NCBI RefSeq assembly: GCF_016722785.1
Contig: NZ_JAEQNE010000001.1
Span: 310,001 to 374,000, forward strand
Direction: 5' to 3'
Origin: Ramlibacter monticola
GTDB lineage: Bacteria > Pseudomonadota > Gammaproteobacteria > Burkholderiales > Burkholderiaceae_C
Length of the DNA: 64,000 bases
Under the pieces are notes generated by a model. The model was not told the DNA's origin and ran no database searches. It worked only from the letters and a program-made list of their open reading frames with translations. Each line of letters starts with the position of its first letter. Position 1 is the stretch's first letter. A program made the position numbers and the translations under genes. Positions 7,521 through 17,317 of the stretch are shown piece after piece.

Positions 7521-9208
7521 ACATCGATCCCATCCTGCTGTCGGTGTACGCGCGCACCTTCAAGTCCATCACCGACGAGATGAGCATCTCGATGGAGCAG
7601 ACCACGCGCTCTCCCATCCTGTGCGAAGCCAAGGACTACGTGACGGGCCTCTACGACGACGAGGGGCGCATGCTGGAGCAGACCGAGAACCTGCCGATCC
7701 TCGCGTTCTCCCTGGCGCCGGTGTGCAAGCACATCCGCAAGACCTTCGACGGCGACATCCACGAAGGCGACGTGTTCTTCCACAACGACGTCTTCACGCT
7801 CGGCAACCAGAACAACGACGTCGCCGTGTTCAAGCCGGTGTTCTTCGAGGGCGAGCTGGTCGGCTGGACGGCGGTCAAGGGCCATCAGGCCGACATCGGC
7901 GGGGCGGTGGCCGGCGGCTACAACCCGAACGCCGTGGAGGTCTGGCAGGAGGCGCTGCGGATCCCGGCCGTCAAGGTCGTGGACCGCGGCAAGCTGCGCC
8001 AGGACGTCTGGAACCTGATCTTCGCCAACGTGCGGCTGGACATCGTGCAGCACGACATGAAGGCCGAGATGGGCGCCTGCACCGTGGGCGAGCGCCGCCT
8101 GCGCGACCTGCTGAAGAAGTACGGCCCGGCGAGCTACCGCGCCCACAAGCAGGCGCTGTTCGACGCCACGCGCCGCATGATGGAAGCGGAGATCGCCAAG
8201 ATCCCCAACGGCCGTTACGGCGGCGAGGGCCGCGTCTTCTACGACGGCCGCCACGAGGGCAGCACCTTCACGATCCGCGTCGACATCGAGGTGCAGGACA
8301 AGCGCATCCGCTTCGACTACTCGCGCACCGACGCGCAGACCAACGGCTTCGTCAACGGCACCTTCACCTCCAGCGCGTCGGCCACCATCCTGACGCTGCT
8401 GCAGATGGTCAATCCCGACATCCCGCACAACGAGGGAATGGTCGAGCCGATCGAGATCGTGATCCCCGAGGGGACGATCCTCAACGCGGCCTATCCCAAG
8501 GCGACCACCTTCGGCAACCACCTGTGCCCGCCCAATGCCGACGCGATCCAGCGGGCCCTCAGCCCGGTGCTGCCGGACCGCGTGACCGCCGGCTGGAACA
8601 ACCTGCTGGCCTCGCTCACCACCGGCATCGACCCGGGCACCGGCGAGAAGTACGTCGACATCGGCTTCATGGGCCTGAAGGGCGGCTCCGGCGCCATGCA
8701 GGGCTGCGACGGCTACGACCACATCGGCATGATCGACGCCTCGGGCGGCGTGCTCGACCAGGACTACGAGATGTTCGAGCGGCAGACGCCGCACCGCCTG
8801 GTCCGCCACGAGCTGCTGCCCGACTCCGCCGGTGCCGGCCAGTGGCGCGGCGGCCTCGGCGTGGAGACGATCTTCGAGATCGGTTCCGACGACACGCAGC
8901 TCGTCACCTTCGGCGACGGCGACTTCGAGGGCGCCTTCGGCCTCGCCGGCGGGCACGGCGCCGGGCTCAACTTCATCCGGCTGCGCTACCCCGACGGGCG
9001 CGAGGTCGTGCCGCGCAACAAGGACCTGATCACGGGAGTGCCGCGCGGGACCGTCTATCACCAGGTCGCCGGTGGAGGCGGCGGCTGGGGCGATCCCACG
9101 CGGCGCGACCGGCGCGTGCTGGCGGAGGAAGTGCGCAATGGCGTGATCAGCCGCGCGGCCGCCCTGCGCGACTACGGCATGAGCGAGTCGGAACTGGACG
9201 CCGCATGA
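7517..9208 (+). CDS. hyuB: Hydantoinase/oxoprolinase family protein, HyuB-type subunit
   Basis: 563 residues, full length for HyuB. The N-terminus (NIDPILLSVYARTFKSITDEM) and the FHNDVFTLGNQNNDVAVFKPVF and GHQADIGG segments are typical. The glycine-rich end (HQVAGGGGGWGDPTRRD) is diagnostic. HyuB associates with HyuA in ATP-dependent ring-opening or carboxylating enzymes. The GTG start overlaps the hyuA stop (GTGA), and the stop overlaps the dehydrogenase start (ATGA), so expression is probably translationally coupled. The substrate is unknown; a molybdenum hydroxylase in the same operon (12364-16095) makes oxidation of a heterocycle to a lactam, then HyuAB hydrolysis, an attractive but unproven idea. 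Confidence 0.93.
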   Translation: MNIDPILLSVYARTFKSITDEMSISMEQTTRSPILCEAKDYVTGLYDDEGRMLEQTENLPILAFSLAPVCKHIRKTFDGDIHEGDVFFHNDVFTLGNQNNDVAVFKPVFFEGELVGWTAVKGHQADIGGAVAGGYNPNAVEVWQEALRIPAVKVVDRGKLRQDVWNLIFANVRLDIVQHDMKAEMGACTVGERRLRDLLKKYGPASYRAHKQALFDATRRMMEAEIAKIPNGRYGGEGRVFYDGRHEGSTFTIRVDIEVQDKRIRFDYSRTDAQTNGFVNGTFTSSASATILTLLQMVNPDIPHNEGMVEPIEIVIPEGTILNAAYPKATTFGNHLCPPNADAIQRALSPVLPDRVTAGWNNLLASLTTGIDPGTGEKYVDIGFMGLKGGSGAMQGCDGYDHIGMIDASGGVLDQDYEMFERQTPHRLVRHELLPDSAGAGQWRGGLGVETIFEIGSDDTQLVTFGDGDFEGAFGLAGGHGAGLNFIRLRYPDGREVVPRNKDLITGVPRGTVYHQVAGGGGGWGDPTRRDRRVLAEEVRNGVISRAAALRDYGMSESELDAA

Positions 9209-10338
9209 ACTTCGACCTCACCGACGACCAGCGCGCGATCCGCGAAGCCTTCGCCCGCTTCAGCGACGAGGCGATCGCACCGCAGGCGGCCGCCATCGAC
9301 GAAGCGCGCGCCTTTCCGCGCCAGCTGTTCGGGCAACTGGCGGAGATGGGCTTCTTCGGCCTGCGCTATCCCGAGGCGGTCGGCGGCTCGGGGCTGGGGC
9401 TGACCGAATTCGCGCTCGCGCTGGAGGAGATCGCGCGCGGCTCGATGTCGCTGGCGGGCGCGGCCGCGATGCAGTCGCTGATGGGGACCAAGTTCCTGCA
9501 CATGCTGGGCAACGCCGATATCGTGGAACGGCTGTTCAAGCCGGCGCTCAAGGGCGGGAAGATCGGCGCGATCTGCATGACGGAGCCCAACGCCGGCTCC
9601 GACCTGGAAGGCATCGCCACCCGGGCCAGGAAGGTTCCGGGCGGCTACGTCCTGAACGGGCAGAAGACCTGGATCACGTCCGCGCCGGTCGCCGACTTCT
9701 TCACCGTCTTCGCCCGCGCGGGCGAAGCGGACAAGCTCACGATCTTCCTCGTCGAGCGGCACTTCGCCGGCCTCACGGTCGGCCGCGAGATCCACAAGAT
9801 GGGCGTGTGGGGCCTGCCGACCTCGGAGGTGGCCTTCAGCGACTGCTTCGTGCCCGACTCTCACCGGCTGTCGAGGGAGGAAGGCGACGGGGAGTCGCAC
9901 CTGCGCAAGACGCTCGCCGAGATCCGCATCATCACCGGCGCCATGGCGCTCGGGGCGGCCCGCGCGGCGCTGGCCGAGAGCACGCACTACGCCGGCGAGC
10001 GCAAGCAGTTCGGCAAGCCGATCAACCGCTTCCAGGCGATCCAGTTCAAGCTGGCCGAGATGGCGACCGAGCTGGAATCCGCCACCCACCTGGTGCGCTA
10101 CGCCGCCTGGCTGCATGGCGCGGGCCGCCCGCACCACAAGGAGGCCGCGATGGCCAAGCTGCACGCGACCGAGGTCGCGGCCCGCGTCTGCGACCAGGCG
10201 GCCCGGGTGCTCGCGAGCTACGGCTACGCCATGGACTACCCGGTGCAGCGCCACCTGCGCGACGTGCGCTTCACGCTGATCGGGGGCGGCACGAGCGAAA
10301 TCCTCAAGCTGATCATCGCAAAGGAGATGTCATCGTGA
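9205..10338 (+). CDS. Acyl-CoA dehydrogenase, isovaleryl-CoA-dehydrogenase-like
   Basis: 377-residue flavoprotein. FAD and substrate motifs include CMTEPNAGSDLEG, the TWITSAP segment and YAGERKQFGKPI. The position that carries the catalytic Glu in medium-chain enzymes reads GGGTSEI, with no Glu. Instead a Glu lies in LAEIRIITGAMALG (Glu239), the position used by isovaleryl-CoA dehydrogenase. This suggests a branched or otherwise hindered acyl-CoA as substrate. Starts and ends with 4-nt overlaps to hyuB and the B12-binding subunit. Electrons would go to ETF; the only etf genes in view are in the separate cluster at 40-41.7 kb. Confidence 0.92.
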   Translation: MNFDLTDDQRAIREAFARFSDEAIAPQAAAIDEARAFPRQLFGQLAEMGFFGLRYPEAVGGSGLGLTEFALALEEIARGSMSLAGAAAMQSLMGTKFLHMLGNADIVERLFKPALKGGKIGAICMTEPNAGSDLEGIATRARKVPGGYVLNGQKTWITSAPVADFFTVFARAGEADKLTIFLVERHFAGLTVGREIHKMGVWGLPTSEVAFSDCFVPDSHRLSREEGDGESHLRKTLAEIRIITGAMALGAARAALAESTHYAGERKQFGKPINRFQAIQFKLAEMATELESATHLVRYAAWLHGAGRPHHKEAAMAKLHATEVAARVCDQAARVLASYGYAMDYPVQRHLRDVRFTLIGGGTSEILKLIIAKEMSS

Positions 10339-10733
10339 AAGCGGACGGACAGATCAAGGTCGTCCTGGCCAAGCCGGGGCTGGACGGCCATGACCAGGGA
10401 GCGAAGGTCGTCGTGTGGGCGATGATGGACGCGGGCTTCGACGTGCACTACACGGGCCTGCGCCAGAGCCCCGAGCAGGTGGTGGCCGCCGCGGTGGCGC
10501 ACGACGCCGACGTGATCGCGCTCTCCAGCATGGCCGGCTCGCACCTGCCCTTCTGCACGCGCCTGCAGCCGCTGCTGGAGCAGGCAGGCCTGCAGGACCG
10601 GCTCTGGATTATCGGCGGCAACCTGCCGGCGCGGGACCACGGCGCGCTGCGCGCACTCGGCTTCGCCGGCGTCTTCCCCACCGGCTCCCGGCTGGACGCC
10701 ATCTGCGGCTTCATCAAGGCGAGGCTGCAATGA
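10335..10733 (+). CDS. B12-binding subunit of acyl-CoA mutase
   Basis: 132 residues, the size of the stand-alone cobalamin-binding subunit found in split methylmalonyl-CoA or isobutyryl-CoA mutases. The motif LAKPGLDGHDQGAKVV contains the DxHxxG signature whose His coordinates cobalt. The later SSMAGSHLPF and IIGGNLP segments fit the Rossmann-like B12 domain. The GTG start overlaps the dehydrogenase stop and the stop overlaps the catalytic subunit start. It should form a heteromer with the next gene product and carry adenosylcobalamin. Confidence 0.93.
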   Translation: MKADGQIKVVLAKPGLDGHDQGAKVVVWAMMDAGFDVHYTGLRQSPEQVVAAAVAHDADVIALSSMAGSHLPFCTRLQPLLEQAGLQDRLWIIGGNLPARDHGALRALGFAGVFPTGSRLDAICGFIKARLQ

Positions 10734-12367
10734 GCGCCCCCGAAGCACCCCGTCCGGTGCGCAACGAATCCGGCCTGGACATCCAGCCGCTGTACACGGC
10801 GGCGGACGTGGCCCGAAGCGGCGGCCTGGAGATGCTGGGCCAGCCAGGCGAGTACCCGTTCACGCGCGGCATCCATCCCCTGATGTACCGCAAGCAGCCG
10901 TTCACGATGCGGCAGTACACCGGCTTCGCGAACGCCGCCGACACCAACGCCCGCTTCAAGTTCCTCATCGCCAACGGGCAGACCGGGCTCAACGTGGCCT
11001 TCGACCTGCCGACCCAGTGCGGGCTCGACTCGGACGACCCGCAGGCCGAGGGCGAGGTCGGGCGCGTGGGCATGGCGGTGGACACCCTGCGCGACTTCGA
11101 GATCGCCTTCGACGGCATCGACCTCGACCGCATCACGGTGTCGCTCACCATCAACGGCGCCGCCGCCATCCTGATCGCCATGTACCTGGCGATGGCCCGC
11201 AAGCGCGGCTTCGACCTGAAGAAGCTGCGCGGCACGGCGCAGAACGACATCCTGAAGGAGTTCATCGGGCGCGGGACCTGGATCTACCCCGTCGCGCCGT
11301 CGATCCGGCTCGTGGGCGACACCATCGAGTACTGCGCCGAGCATGCACCCAAGTACAGCCCGGTCTCGGTCTGCGGCTACCACATCCGCGAATCGGGGGC
11401 CACGCCGACGCAGGAGATGGCATTGGCGTTCTGCATCGCGCGGGCCTATGCCGACGAGGTCATCCGGCGCGGCGTGCCGGTGGACGAATTCGCCGGCCGC
11501 CTTTCGTACAACTTCAACATCTTCGGCAACCTGTTCGAGCAGGTCGCGAAGTTCCGCGCCGGCCGCGGGCTGTGGGCGAAGATCATGAAGGAAGAGTACG
11601 GCGCCACGCAGCCGGGTTCGATGTGGCTGCGCATGATCGCGGGCGGCGGCGGCGGCGGGCTGACGCTGGAGCAGCCGGAGAACAACATCGTGCGCGGCGC
11701 CTACTACGCGCTCATCGCGGCCCTCTCGGGCGCCCAGACCATGGCGCTGTGCTGCTACGACGAGGCCTACACCATCCCGAGCGAGTACGCGCAGCGCATC
11801 TCGCTGCGCACGATGCAGCTGCTGGTGGAGGAGATGGGCCTCGCCGACACGGTCGACCCGCTCGGCGGATCGTTCTACGTCGAGACGCTGACCAACCGGA
11901 TGCGCGCCGAGATGGAGCGCATCGTCGCCGAGACCGACTCCGCCGGCGGCATCGTCAAGCTCGTGAGCGAGGGCGTGATCCAGTCGCGGGTGTCCGCTCA
12001 GGCCTACCGCATGCAGCGGGCCATCGAGTCGGGAGCCTTCCCCAAGGTCGGCGTCAACCGCTACCGGAGCGACGAGGAGGAGAGCCGGCCGGTCGAGATG
12101 CACCCGTACGAGGCGGAGGACGCGAAGGCGCAGGTGGCGTCGCTGGCCGCCGTGCGGGCGCAGCGGGACGGCGCGGCCGTCGCGCGCGCGCTGGCCCGCA
12201 TCGAGTCCGATGCGAAATCGGGCGTCAACCTGATGCCCGCCCTCGTCGAGGCGGTCGAGGCCTATGCGACGGTCGGCGAGATGACGCAGCGCATGGTGGC
12301 CGTGTTCGGCCGCTACCGCGAGCCGGTGCGCTTCGACGTGCGGCAGCAGGAGGAGGTGACGGCATGA
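10730..12367 (+). CDS. Acyl-CoA mutase catalytic subunit (methylmalonyl-CoA mutase family)
   Basis: 545 residues, comprising the TIM-barrel catalytic domain without a B12 domain. By alignment from memory, residues that bind the free carboxylate in methylmalonyl-CoA mutase are kept: Tyr63 in RQYTGF and Arg181 in FIGRGTWIYP. The conserved catalytic His is His218 in CGYHIRES. The usual GYDSDHP block reads GLDSDDP, and Arg181 is flanked by Gly on both sides, which may enlarge the pocket. The enzyme probably performs a radical carbon-skeleton rearrangement of a carboxylated acyl-CoA; isobutyryl- or hydroxyisobutyryl-type specificity looks less likely. No MeaB-like chaperone is in view. Confidence 0.9.
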   Translation: MSAPEAPRPVRNESGLDIQPLYTAADVARSGGLEMLGQPGEYPFTRGIHPLMYRKQPFTMRQYTGFANAADTNARFKFLIANGQTGLNVAFDLPTQCGLDSDDPQAEGEVGRVGMAVDTLRDFEIAFDGIDLDRITVSLTINGAAAILIAMYLAMARKRGFDLKKLRGTAQNDILKEFIGRGTWIYPVAPSIRLVGDTIEYCAEHAPKYSPVSVCGYHIRESGATPTQEMALAFCIARAYADEVIRRGVPVDEFAGRLSYNFNIFGNLFEQVAKFRAGRGLWAKIMKEEYGATQPGSMWLRMIAGGGGGGLTLEQPENNIVRGAYYALIAALSGAQTMALCCYDEAYTIPSEYAQRISLRTMQLLVEEMGLADTVDPLGGSFYVETLTNRMRAEMERIVAETDSAGGIVKLVSEGVIQSRVSAQAYRMQRAIESGAFPKVGVNRYRSDEEESRPVEMHPYEAEDAKAQVASLAAVRAQRDGAAVARALARIESDAKSGVNLMPALVEAVEAYATVGEMTQRMVAVFGRYREPVRFDVRQQEEVTA

Positions 12368-13245
12368 TGGAATCGGTGGAGCGCTACCTGGCGCCGACGA
12401 CGCTGCAGCAGGCCCTCGCGGTGCTCGCCGCGCCGGAGGGCGCGACCGTGCTGGCCGGCGGCACCGACCTGATGCCGCAGGGCCGGGCGGGCCGCGTGCC
12501 GGCGGCGCGCACGCTCTTGAACATCCGCCGCATCGCGGAGCTCGAAGGCATCGTCGTCGAGGGCGGGGACACGCTCGTGCTCGGCACCTTGACCCGGATC
12601 GCCGACCTCGAACGCGATCCCCTCGTGCGCCTCCACGCGCCCCTGCTTGCGGAGGTGGCGGACCATTTCGCCAGCGCGCAGGTGCGCAATGCGGCCACGC
12701 TCGGCGGCAACGTCTGCAATGCGTCGCCCGCCGGCGACACGCTGCCGGCCCTGCTCGCCCTCGACGCCGAAGCGGAACTCGCGCGGCTCGGTCCGACCGG
12801 CGCCGTCGCCCGGCGGCGCGTGCCGCTGGACGCCTTCTTCGCCGGCCCGGGCCGCACGCGCCGCGAGCCCGGCGAGCTGCTGGTCGCCTTGCGGATGCCC
12901 CTGGCGCCCACGCCTCGCGTGACCCGCTTCTACAAGGCCGGCACCCGCCCGGCGCTGGACATCTCGCCCGTCGCCATCGCCTTCGCAGCCCGGCGCGACG
13001 CGCGGGGGGCGCTGCAGGGGGTGCGCCTCGCGCTGGGCGCCGTCGGGCCGACCCCGTTGCGGGCCCGCCGGGCCGAGGCCCTGCTCGAGGGGCAGGTCCT
13101 GGCCGGCCCGCTGGCGGCCGAGGCCGCCCAGGTGGCCTGCAACGAGGCCACGCCCATCGACGACGTGCGCGCGAGCGCCTGGTACCGCCGCGAGCTGCTG
13201 CGCAACATCACACGAAGGATGCTCACCGATGTCGCTGACCACTGA
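12364..13245 (+). CDS. Molybdenum hydroxylase, FAD-binding subunit (CoxM/XdhB-like)
   Basis: 293 residues of the FAD-binding PCMH domain followed by the CO-dehydrogenase flavoprotein C-terminal domain. TVLAGGTDLMPQ and RNAATLGGNVCNASPAGDTLPAL are the two FAD-contact motifs. It passes electrons from the 2Fe-2S subunit to FAD. It lacks the inserted 4Fe-4S loop of 4-hydroxybenzoyl-CoA reductase. The start ATGATG overlaps the mutase stop; the end overlaps the Fe-S subunit by 17 nt. The tripartite layout FAD-FeS-Mo is typical of aerobic xanthine-dehydrogenase-family hydroxylases. Confidence 0.93.
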   Translation: MMESVERYLAPTTLQQALAVLAAPEGATVLAGGTDLMPQGRAGRVPAARTLLNIRRIAELEGIVVEGGDTLVLGTLTRIADLERDPLVRLHAPLLAEVADHFASAQVRNAATLGGNVCNASPAGDTLPALLALDAEAELARLGPTGAVARRRVPLDAFFAGPGRTRREPGELLVALRMPLAPTPRVTRFYKAGTRPALDISPVAIAFAARRDARGALQGVRLALGAVGPTPLRARRAEALLEGQVLAGPLAAEAAQVACNEATPIDDVRASAWYRRELLRNITRRMLTDVADH

Positions 13246-13717
13246 GATCCGCTTCACGCTCAACGGCGTGCAGCAGCGCGCCGGCGTAGCCGCCGGCATG
13301 AGCGCGCTGCAGATGCTGCGCGAGGTGATCGGCCTGTCCGGCACCAAGTACGGCTGCGGCGAGGGCGAATGCGGCGCCTGCACGATCCTGGTCGACGGGC
13401 GGGCGGTGAACGCCTGCCTGCTGTTCGCCCTGGACTGCGAAGGCCGAGAGCTGACCACCATCGAAGGGCTCGCGCAGGATGCGCGCGCACGTGTGCTGCA
13501 GGACGCCTTCGTCGCGCAGGGCGCCGTGCAGTGCGGCTTCTGCACGCCGGGCATGGTGATGCAGGCGGCGAGCCTGCTCGCGACGAATCCGCAGCCCGAT
13601 GCCGAGGCGGCCCGGCGCGCGATCGAGGGCAACCTCTGCCGCTGCACCGGGTACCAGAAGATCGTCGACGCGATCGTCGACGCCGGCCGCACGCTGGCGA
13701 AGGGGGAAGCCGCATGA
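13229..13717 (+). CDS. Molybdenum hydroxylase, 2Fe-2S subunit (CoxS/XdhC-like)
   Basis: 162 residues with two 2Fe-2S domains. The plant-ferredoxin-type cluster is bound by [17 protein letters not shown] plus a later Cys (NACL). The helical domain cluster is bound by QCGFCTPG and LCRCTGYQ. Length and motifs are standard. It transfers electrons from the molybdenum site to FAD. It overlaps both flanking genes, so stoichiometric expression by translational coupling is likely. Confidence 0.95.
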   Translation: MSLTTEIRFTLNGVQQRAGVAAGMSALQMLREVIGLSGTKYGCGEGECGACTILVDGRAVNACLLFALDCEGRELTTIEGLAQDARARVLQDAFVAQGAVQCGFCTPGMVMQAASLLATNPQPDAEAARRAIEGNLCRCTGYQKIVDAIVDAGRTLAKGEAA

Positions 13718-16095
13718 CGGACACGGTCGCCGCGAAGCCCGCCAGCCTGATCGGCCAGCGCATCGCCAAGATGGATGCGCCCGAGAAGGCGAGCGGCCGG
13801 ACGCGCTACATCCACGACATCTCCCTGCCCGGCCAGCTCCACGCGGCGATCCTGCGCGCCGGCCGCGTGCACGCCCGCATCGTGCGCATCGACGTGTCGC
13901 GCGCACGGGCCCTGCCCGGCGTGCATGCCGTCATCACCGCGGCCGACGTGCCCGGGCAGCGCCCGATCGGCGTGGCCAAGGACCACCTGCCGCTCAAGCG
14001 CGACCGCGTGCGCAGCGTGCGCGACGAGGTGGCCGCGGTCGCGGCCGAAACCGAGGCGATCGCGCAGCAGGCGCTGGCCCTGATCGAGGTCGAGTACGAA
14101 GACCTGCCGGTGCTGGCCGACGCCGAGGCGGCCCTCGATCCCGGCGCGCCTCTGGTCCATCCGCCGGTGGAAGGCGCGCCGGCCGGCGCCCCGACCGGCA
14201 TCGCCGGGCGCGCCGACAACATCGCCATGCGCTTCGATTACACCCACGGCGACGTGGCGCAGGGCGAGGCGGAATCGGACGTCGTCGTCGAGGACAGCTT
14301 CTCCCTGCACTACGTCACGCACTGCTGCATGGGCGTGTCCGGCGTGATCGCGGAGTTCGACGCGCGCGCGAACCTGCTGCTGTACTCGAACACGCAAGTG
14401 CCTTTCCTGCACAAGCGCGAGTTCGCCGAGATCCTCGGGATGGACCCGGGGCGCATCCGCATCATCCAGCCGCCCATCGGCGGCGGCTTCGGCTCCAAGC
14501 TCGACATCTACCCGTTCGAGGTGATCTGCGTCTTCCTCGCGCGCGCCACCGGCCGGCCGGTGAAGCTGGTCTACAGCCGCGAAGAGGAGTTCATCGCCTC
14601 GCCCACGCGCCAGCCGGTGCGGCTCACACTGCGCTCGGGCTGCACCCGCGACGGGCGCCTCACCTTCCGCCAGGTGCACACGCTGCACGACAACGGCGCC
14701 TACACGTCCTGGGGCGCGACGACGCCCTTCGTGATGATGCAGACCTTCTCGTCGCTGTACCGCGTGCCGCACTGCGACTACCACACCGTGGCCGTGTACA
14801 CGAACAACCCGTACGCCGGGTCCTTCCGCGGCTACGGCAACCTGCAGGCCACCTTCGCCGTCGAGGCGCACATGGACAGGATGGCGCAGGCCATCGGCAT
14901 GGACCCGCTCGAATTCCGGCGCCGGAACGCGCAGGTCGCGGGCGAAGTCAGCGGCCAGGGCATGGTGTTCCGCAGCTGCGGCTTCCAGGAGTGCCTGGAC
15001 ACCGCCGCCGGGCGCAGCGACTTCCAGCGCAAGCACCGCGAGTACGCGGCGCAGCGCGATGCCGGCGGACCGGTCAAGCGCGGGGTGGGCATGGCCTCGA
15101 TGCTGCACGTCGGCGGCGGCGCCAAGATCTACCCCTCCGACGGCTGCGGCACCATCCTCAAGCTCGACGACTTCGGCCACGTCACGCTGATGACGGGGGC
15201 CTCGGAGATCGGCCAGGGCTCGGAGACCGTGCTCGCCCAGCTCGTGTGCGAGGAGCTCGGCCTGCCGATTTCGGCCGTCACCGTCGTCAACAACGACACC
15301 GACATCACGCCCTGGGACGTGGGCGTGCACGCGAGCCGCACCACCTTCATCGCCGGCAACTCCGCGCTCGGCGCGGCGCGCAAGGCGAAGGCCAAGATCC
15401 TGGCCGGGGCGGCCGCGCGCTTCGAATGCCAGGCCGACGACCTGGACCTCACGGGAGGCCGCATCGTGCGCAAGGCCACCGGGCAGACGCTCAGCGACCT
15501 CCCGCGCTTCCTGCGCAGCCTGCATTTCAGCGACCGCGCCGAGCTTGTGATGACGAGCTTCTACTACGAGCCGCCCAGCGTCCACCAGGACAAGGAGTTC
15601 AAGGGCGACGTCTCCGCGGCCTACGCCTGGGGCACGCAAGTGGTGGAGGTGGAGGTCGATACCGACACCGGCAACGTGCGCCTGCTCAAGGTGACGGCGG
15701 CGCACGACGTCGGCCGCGTGCTCAATCGCCTGGGCATCGAGGGCCAGGTCGAGGGCGGCATCGTGATGGGCCAGGGCTACGCCCTGACCGAGAACCTCAT
15801 CGTCGACGAAGGGAAGATCCGCAACCCGAACTACCGCGACTACAAGCTCGTCACCGCCCCGGAGATCCCGGAAATGGACATCGCCTTCATCGAGTCGATG
15901 GACGGCGAAGGGCCGAAGGGCGCCAAGGGCGTGGGCGAAGCGCCGGCCATCTGCATGGCCGCCGCCATCGCCGCCGCGATCGAGAACGCCACCGGCGTGC
16001 GCATCACGAGCCTTCCCTTCACGCCGGAGCGCGTGTACCGCGCGCTGCACGGCGCGCTGCCGCCCACGCCGCCGGCACCGAGGGTTCCCGCGTGA
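13714..16095 (+). CDS. Molybdenum hydroxylase, molybdopterin-binding large subunit
   Basis: 793 residues of the xanthine dehydrogenase/aldehyde oxidase family. The N-terminal a/b-hammerhead domain starts with the typical [12 protein letters not shown] segment. The pterin loop is [10 protein letters not shown], the substrate-side loop is [10 protein letters not shown] (xanthine dehydrogenase/HcrA style, not the AYRCSFR of CO dehydrogenase), and the base Glu is in KGVGEAP (Glu742). It hydroxylates carbon next to nitrogen or a carbonyl with water as oxygen source. Cofactor maturation genes are absent from the window. Substrate unknown; a heteroaromatic ring or acyl-CoA are both possible. Confidence 0.94.
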   Translation: MTDTVAAKPASLIGQRIAKMDAPEKASGRTRYIHDISLPGQLHAAILRAGRVHARIVRIDVSRARALPGVHAVITAADVPGQRPIGVAKDHLPLKRDRVRSVRDEVAAVAAETEAIAQQALALIEVEYEDLPVLADAEAALDPGAPLVHPPVEGAPAGAPTGIAGRADNIAMRFDYTHGDVAQGEAESDVVVEDSFSLHYVTHCCMGVSGVIAEFDARANLLLYSNTQVPFLHKREFAEILGMDPGRIRIIQPPIGGGFGSKLDIYPFEVICVFLARATGRPVKLVYSREEEFIASPTRQPVRLTLRSGCTRDGRLTFRQVHTLHDNGAYTSWGATTPFVMMQTFSSLYRVPHCDYHTVAVYTNNPYAGSFRGYGNLQATFAVEAHMDRMAQAIGMDPLEFRRRNAQVAGEVSGQGMVFRSCGFQECLDTAAGRSDFQRKHREYAAQRDAGGPVKRGVGMASMLHVGGGAKIYPSDGCGTILKLDDFGHVTLMTGASEIGQGSETVLAQLVCEELGLPISAVTVVNNDTDITPWDVGVHASRTTFIAGNSALGAARKAKAKILAGAAARFECQADDLDLTGGRIVRKATGQTLSDLPRFLRSLHFSDRAELVMTSFYYEPPSVHQDKEFKGDVSAAYAWGTQVVEVEVDTDTGNVRLLKVTAAHDVGRVLNRLGIEGQVEGGIVMGQGYALTENLIVDEGKIRNPNYRDYKLVTAPEIPEMDIAFIESMDGEGPKGAKGVGEAPAICMAAAIAAAIENATGVRITSLPFTPERVYRALHGALPPTPPAPRVPA

Positions 16096-17279
16096 AGCGC
16101 CGCACGGTCCTCGCACTGGAGCAGGCGCTGTCGCTGCCCTATGCGACCCTGCGCTTCGCCCAGCTCGGCTGGCGCGTCATCCGCATCGAGGCCGTGGGCG
16201 GCGAGGGACTGCGCGGCGATCCGAACCGCTACATCGGCGCCCGCGTCGCCGATGACGACCGGCGCAGCTACTTCATCGCGCCCAACGTCGGCAAGGAAGC
16301 CATCGCGCTCAACCTGAAGGACCCGCGCGGCCGGGCGCTGCTGCCCCGGCTGATCCGCGAACTCGGCGTCGACGTCTTCTGCTGCAACACGGTTCCCTCG
16401 CGCTACGAGAGCCTGGGCATCGCACCGGCGCAATTGCGCGAGGCCCGGCCGGACCTGATCTGGGCCGGCATTTCGGCGATGGGCCCCGCCTTCCCGGAAG
16501 CCCCCGGCTACGACCCCGTGCTGCAGGCCATGGCCGGCTACATGGAGGTCACCGGCGAGCGCGACGGCCCGCCCATGCTCACCGGCATCCCGGTCATCGA
16601 CCTCAAGGCGGGCGACGAGCTCTACGCCAACGTGCTGCTGGCCCTGCTGGAGCGCAGCGAAACCGGCCAGGGCAAGACGATCGCCGTGTCGATGCTGCAG
16701 GCGGCGGCCTCCTGGCTGATCACGGTGCTGCCGCTGCTCGACTTCGACTGCCGCCCCGACGAGATCACCCGCGCCGGCAACGAACACCGCAAGTTCATCC
16801 CGACCAACGTCTATCCGACCCGCGACGGCTACGTCTTCCTGGCGATCGGCAGCGACGTGCAGTGGCGCCGCTTCACCGCGGTACCCAAGTTCGCCTGCGT
16901 CGCCAACGAGGTGCGCGCGACCAACGAGGGGCGGCATGCCGAGCGGGCGGCGATCCATCGCGACATCGCCGCCGTCACCTCGCGGCACGACGCCGACGAG
17001 ATCCTCGCCGACCTGCGGGGCGCGACCATCCCGGCCACCCGGATCCACGACATCCGGCAAGCCCGCGATCTGCCGGCGCTGCGGGACAAGCTCACGCTGA
17101 CGCGGATGCCCGACGGCCGCACGCTGCACATGCAGCCGATGGCGGTGGACCTGCCGGACGCGTCGACGACCCTGGGTTTCCCGCCCAGGTATGGCCAGCA
17201 CACGACGCCCGTGCTGGCCGAGGCCGGACTTTCCGAGGGGGAGATCCGGTCGCTGTACGGAGATGGCGTCGTGGCCTGA
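16092..17279 (+). CDS. CaiB/BaiF class III CoA-transferase
   Basis: 395 residues. Family features are the N-terminal [15 protein letters not shown] segment, [29 protein letters not shown] and [23 protein letters not shown]. The Asp in VIDL (Asp170) aligns with the catalytic Asp of formyl-CoA transferase. It would swap CoA between a thioester and a free acid, a third activation route besides the two ligases. The GTG start overlaps the molybdenum subunit stop. The next gene begins after a 38-nt gap with its own strong ribosome-binding site. Confidence 0.9.
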   Translation: MKRRTVLALEQALSLPYATLRFAQLGWRVIRIEAVGGEGLRGDPNRYIGARVADDDRRSYFIAPNVGKEAIALNLKDPRGRALLPRLIRELGVDVFCCNTVPSRYESLGIAPAQLREARPDLIWAGISAMGPAFPEAPGYDPVLQAMAGYMEVTGERDGPPMLTGIPVIDLKAGDELYANVLLALLERSETGQGKTIAVSMLQAAASWLITVLPLLDFDCRPDEITRAGNEHRKFIPTNVYPTRDGYVFLAIGSDVQWRRFTAVPKFACVANEVRATNEGRHAERAAIHRDIAAVTSRHDADEILADLRGATIPATRIHDIRQARDLPALRDKLTLTRMPDGRTLHMQPMAVDLPDASTTLGFPPRYGQHTTPVLAEAGLSEGEIRSLYGDGVVA

Positions 17280-17317
17280 AGCCCCGTTTCGCGCTACCAC
17301 TACCGAGAGGAGACACC

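Noticed and set aside
5331..9208. HyuAB as an acetone carboxylase
   Set aside because: The third small subunit expected for acetone carboxylase is missing; HyuA and HyuB alone fit the hydantoinase/oxoprolinase group better, although carboxylation is not excluded.
12364..16095. 4-hydroxybenzoyl-CoA reductase
   Set aside because: The substrate-side loop is similar, but the FAD subunit lacks the inserted 4Fe-4S-binding loop expected of that enzyme.
12313..16116. A 1267-codon minus-strand open frame opposite the molybdenum hydroxylase genes
   Set aside because: Spans three well-supported plus-strand genes, has no domain-like segments and skewed composition; a codon-bias artefact.
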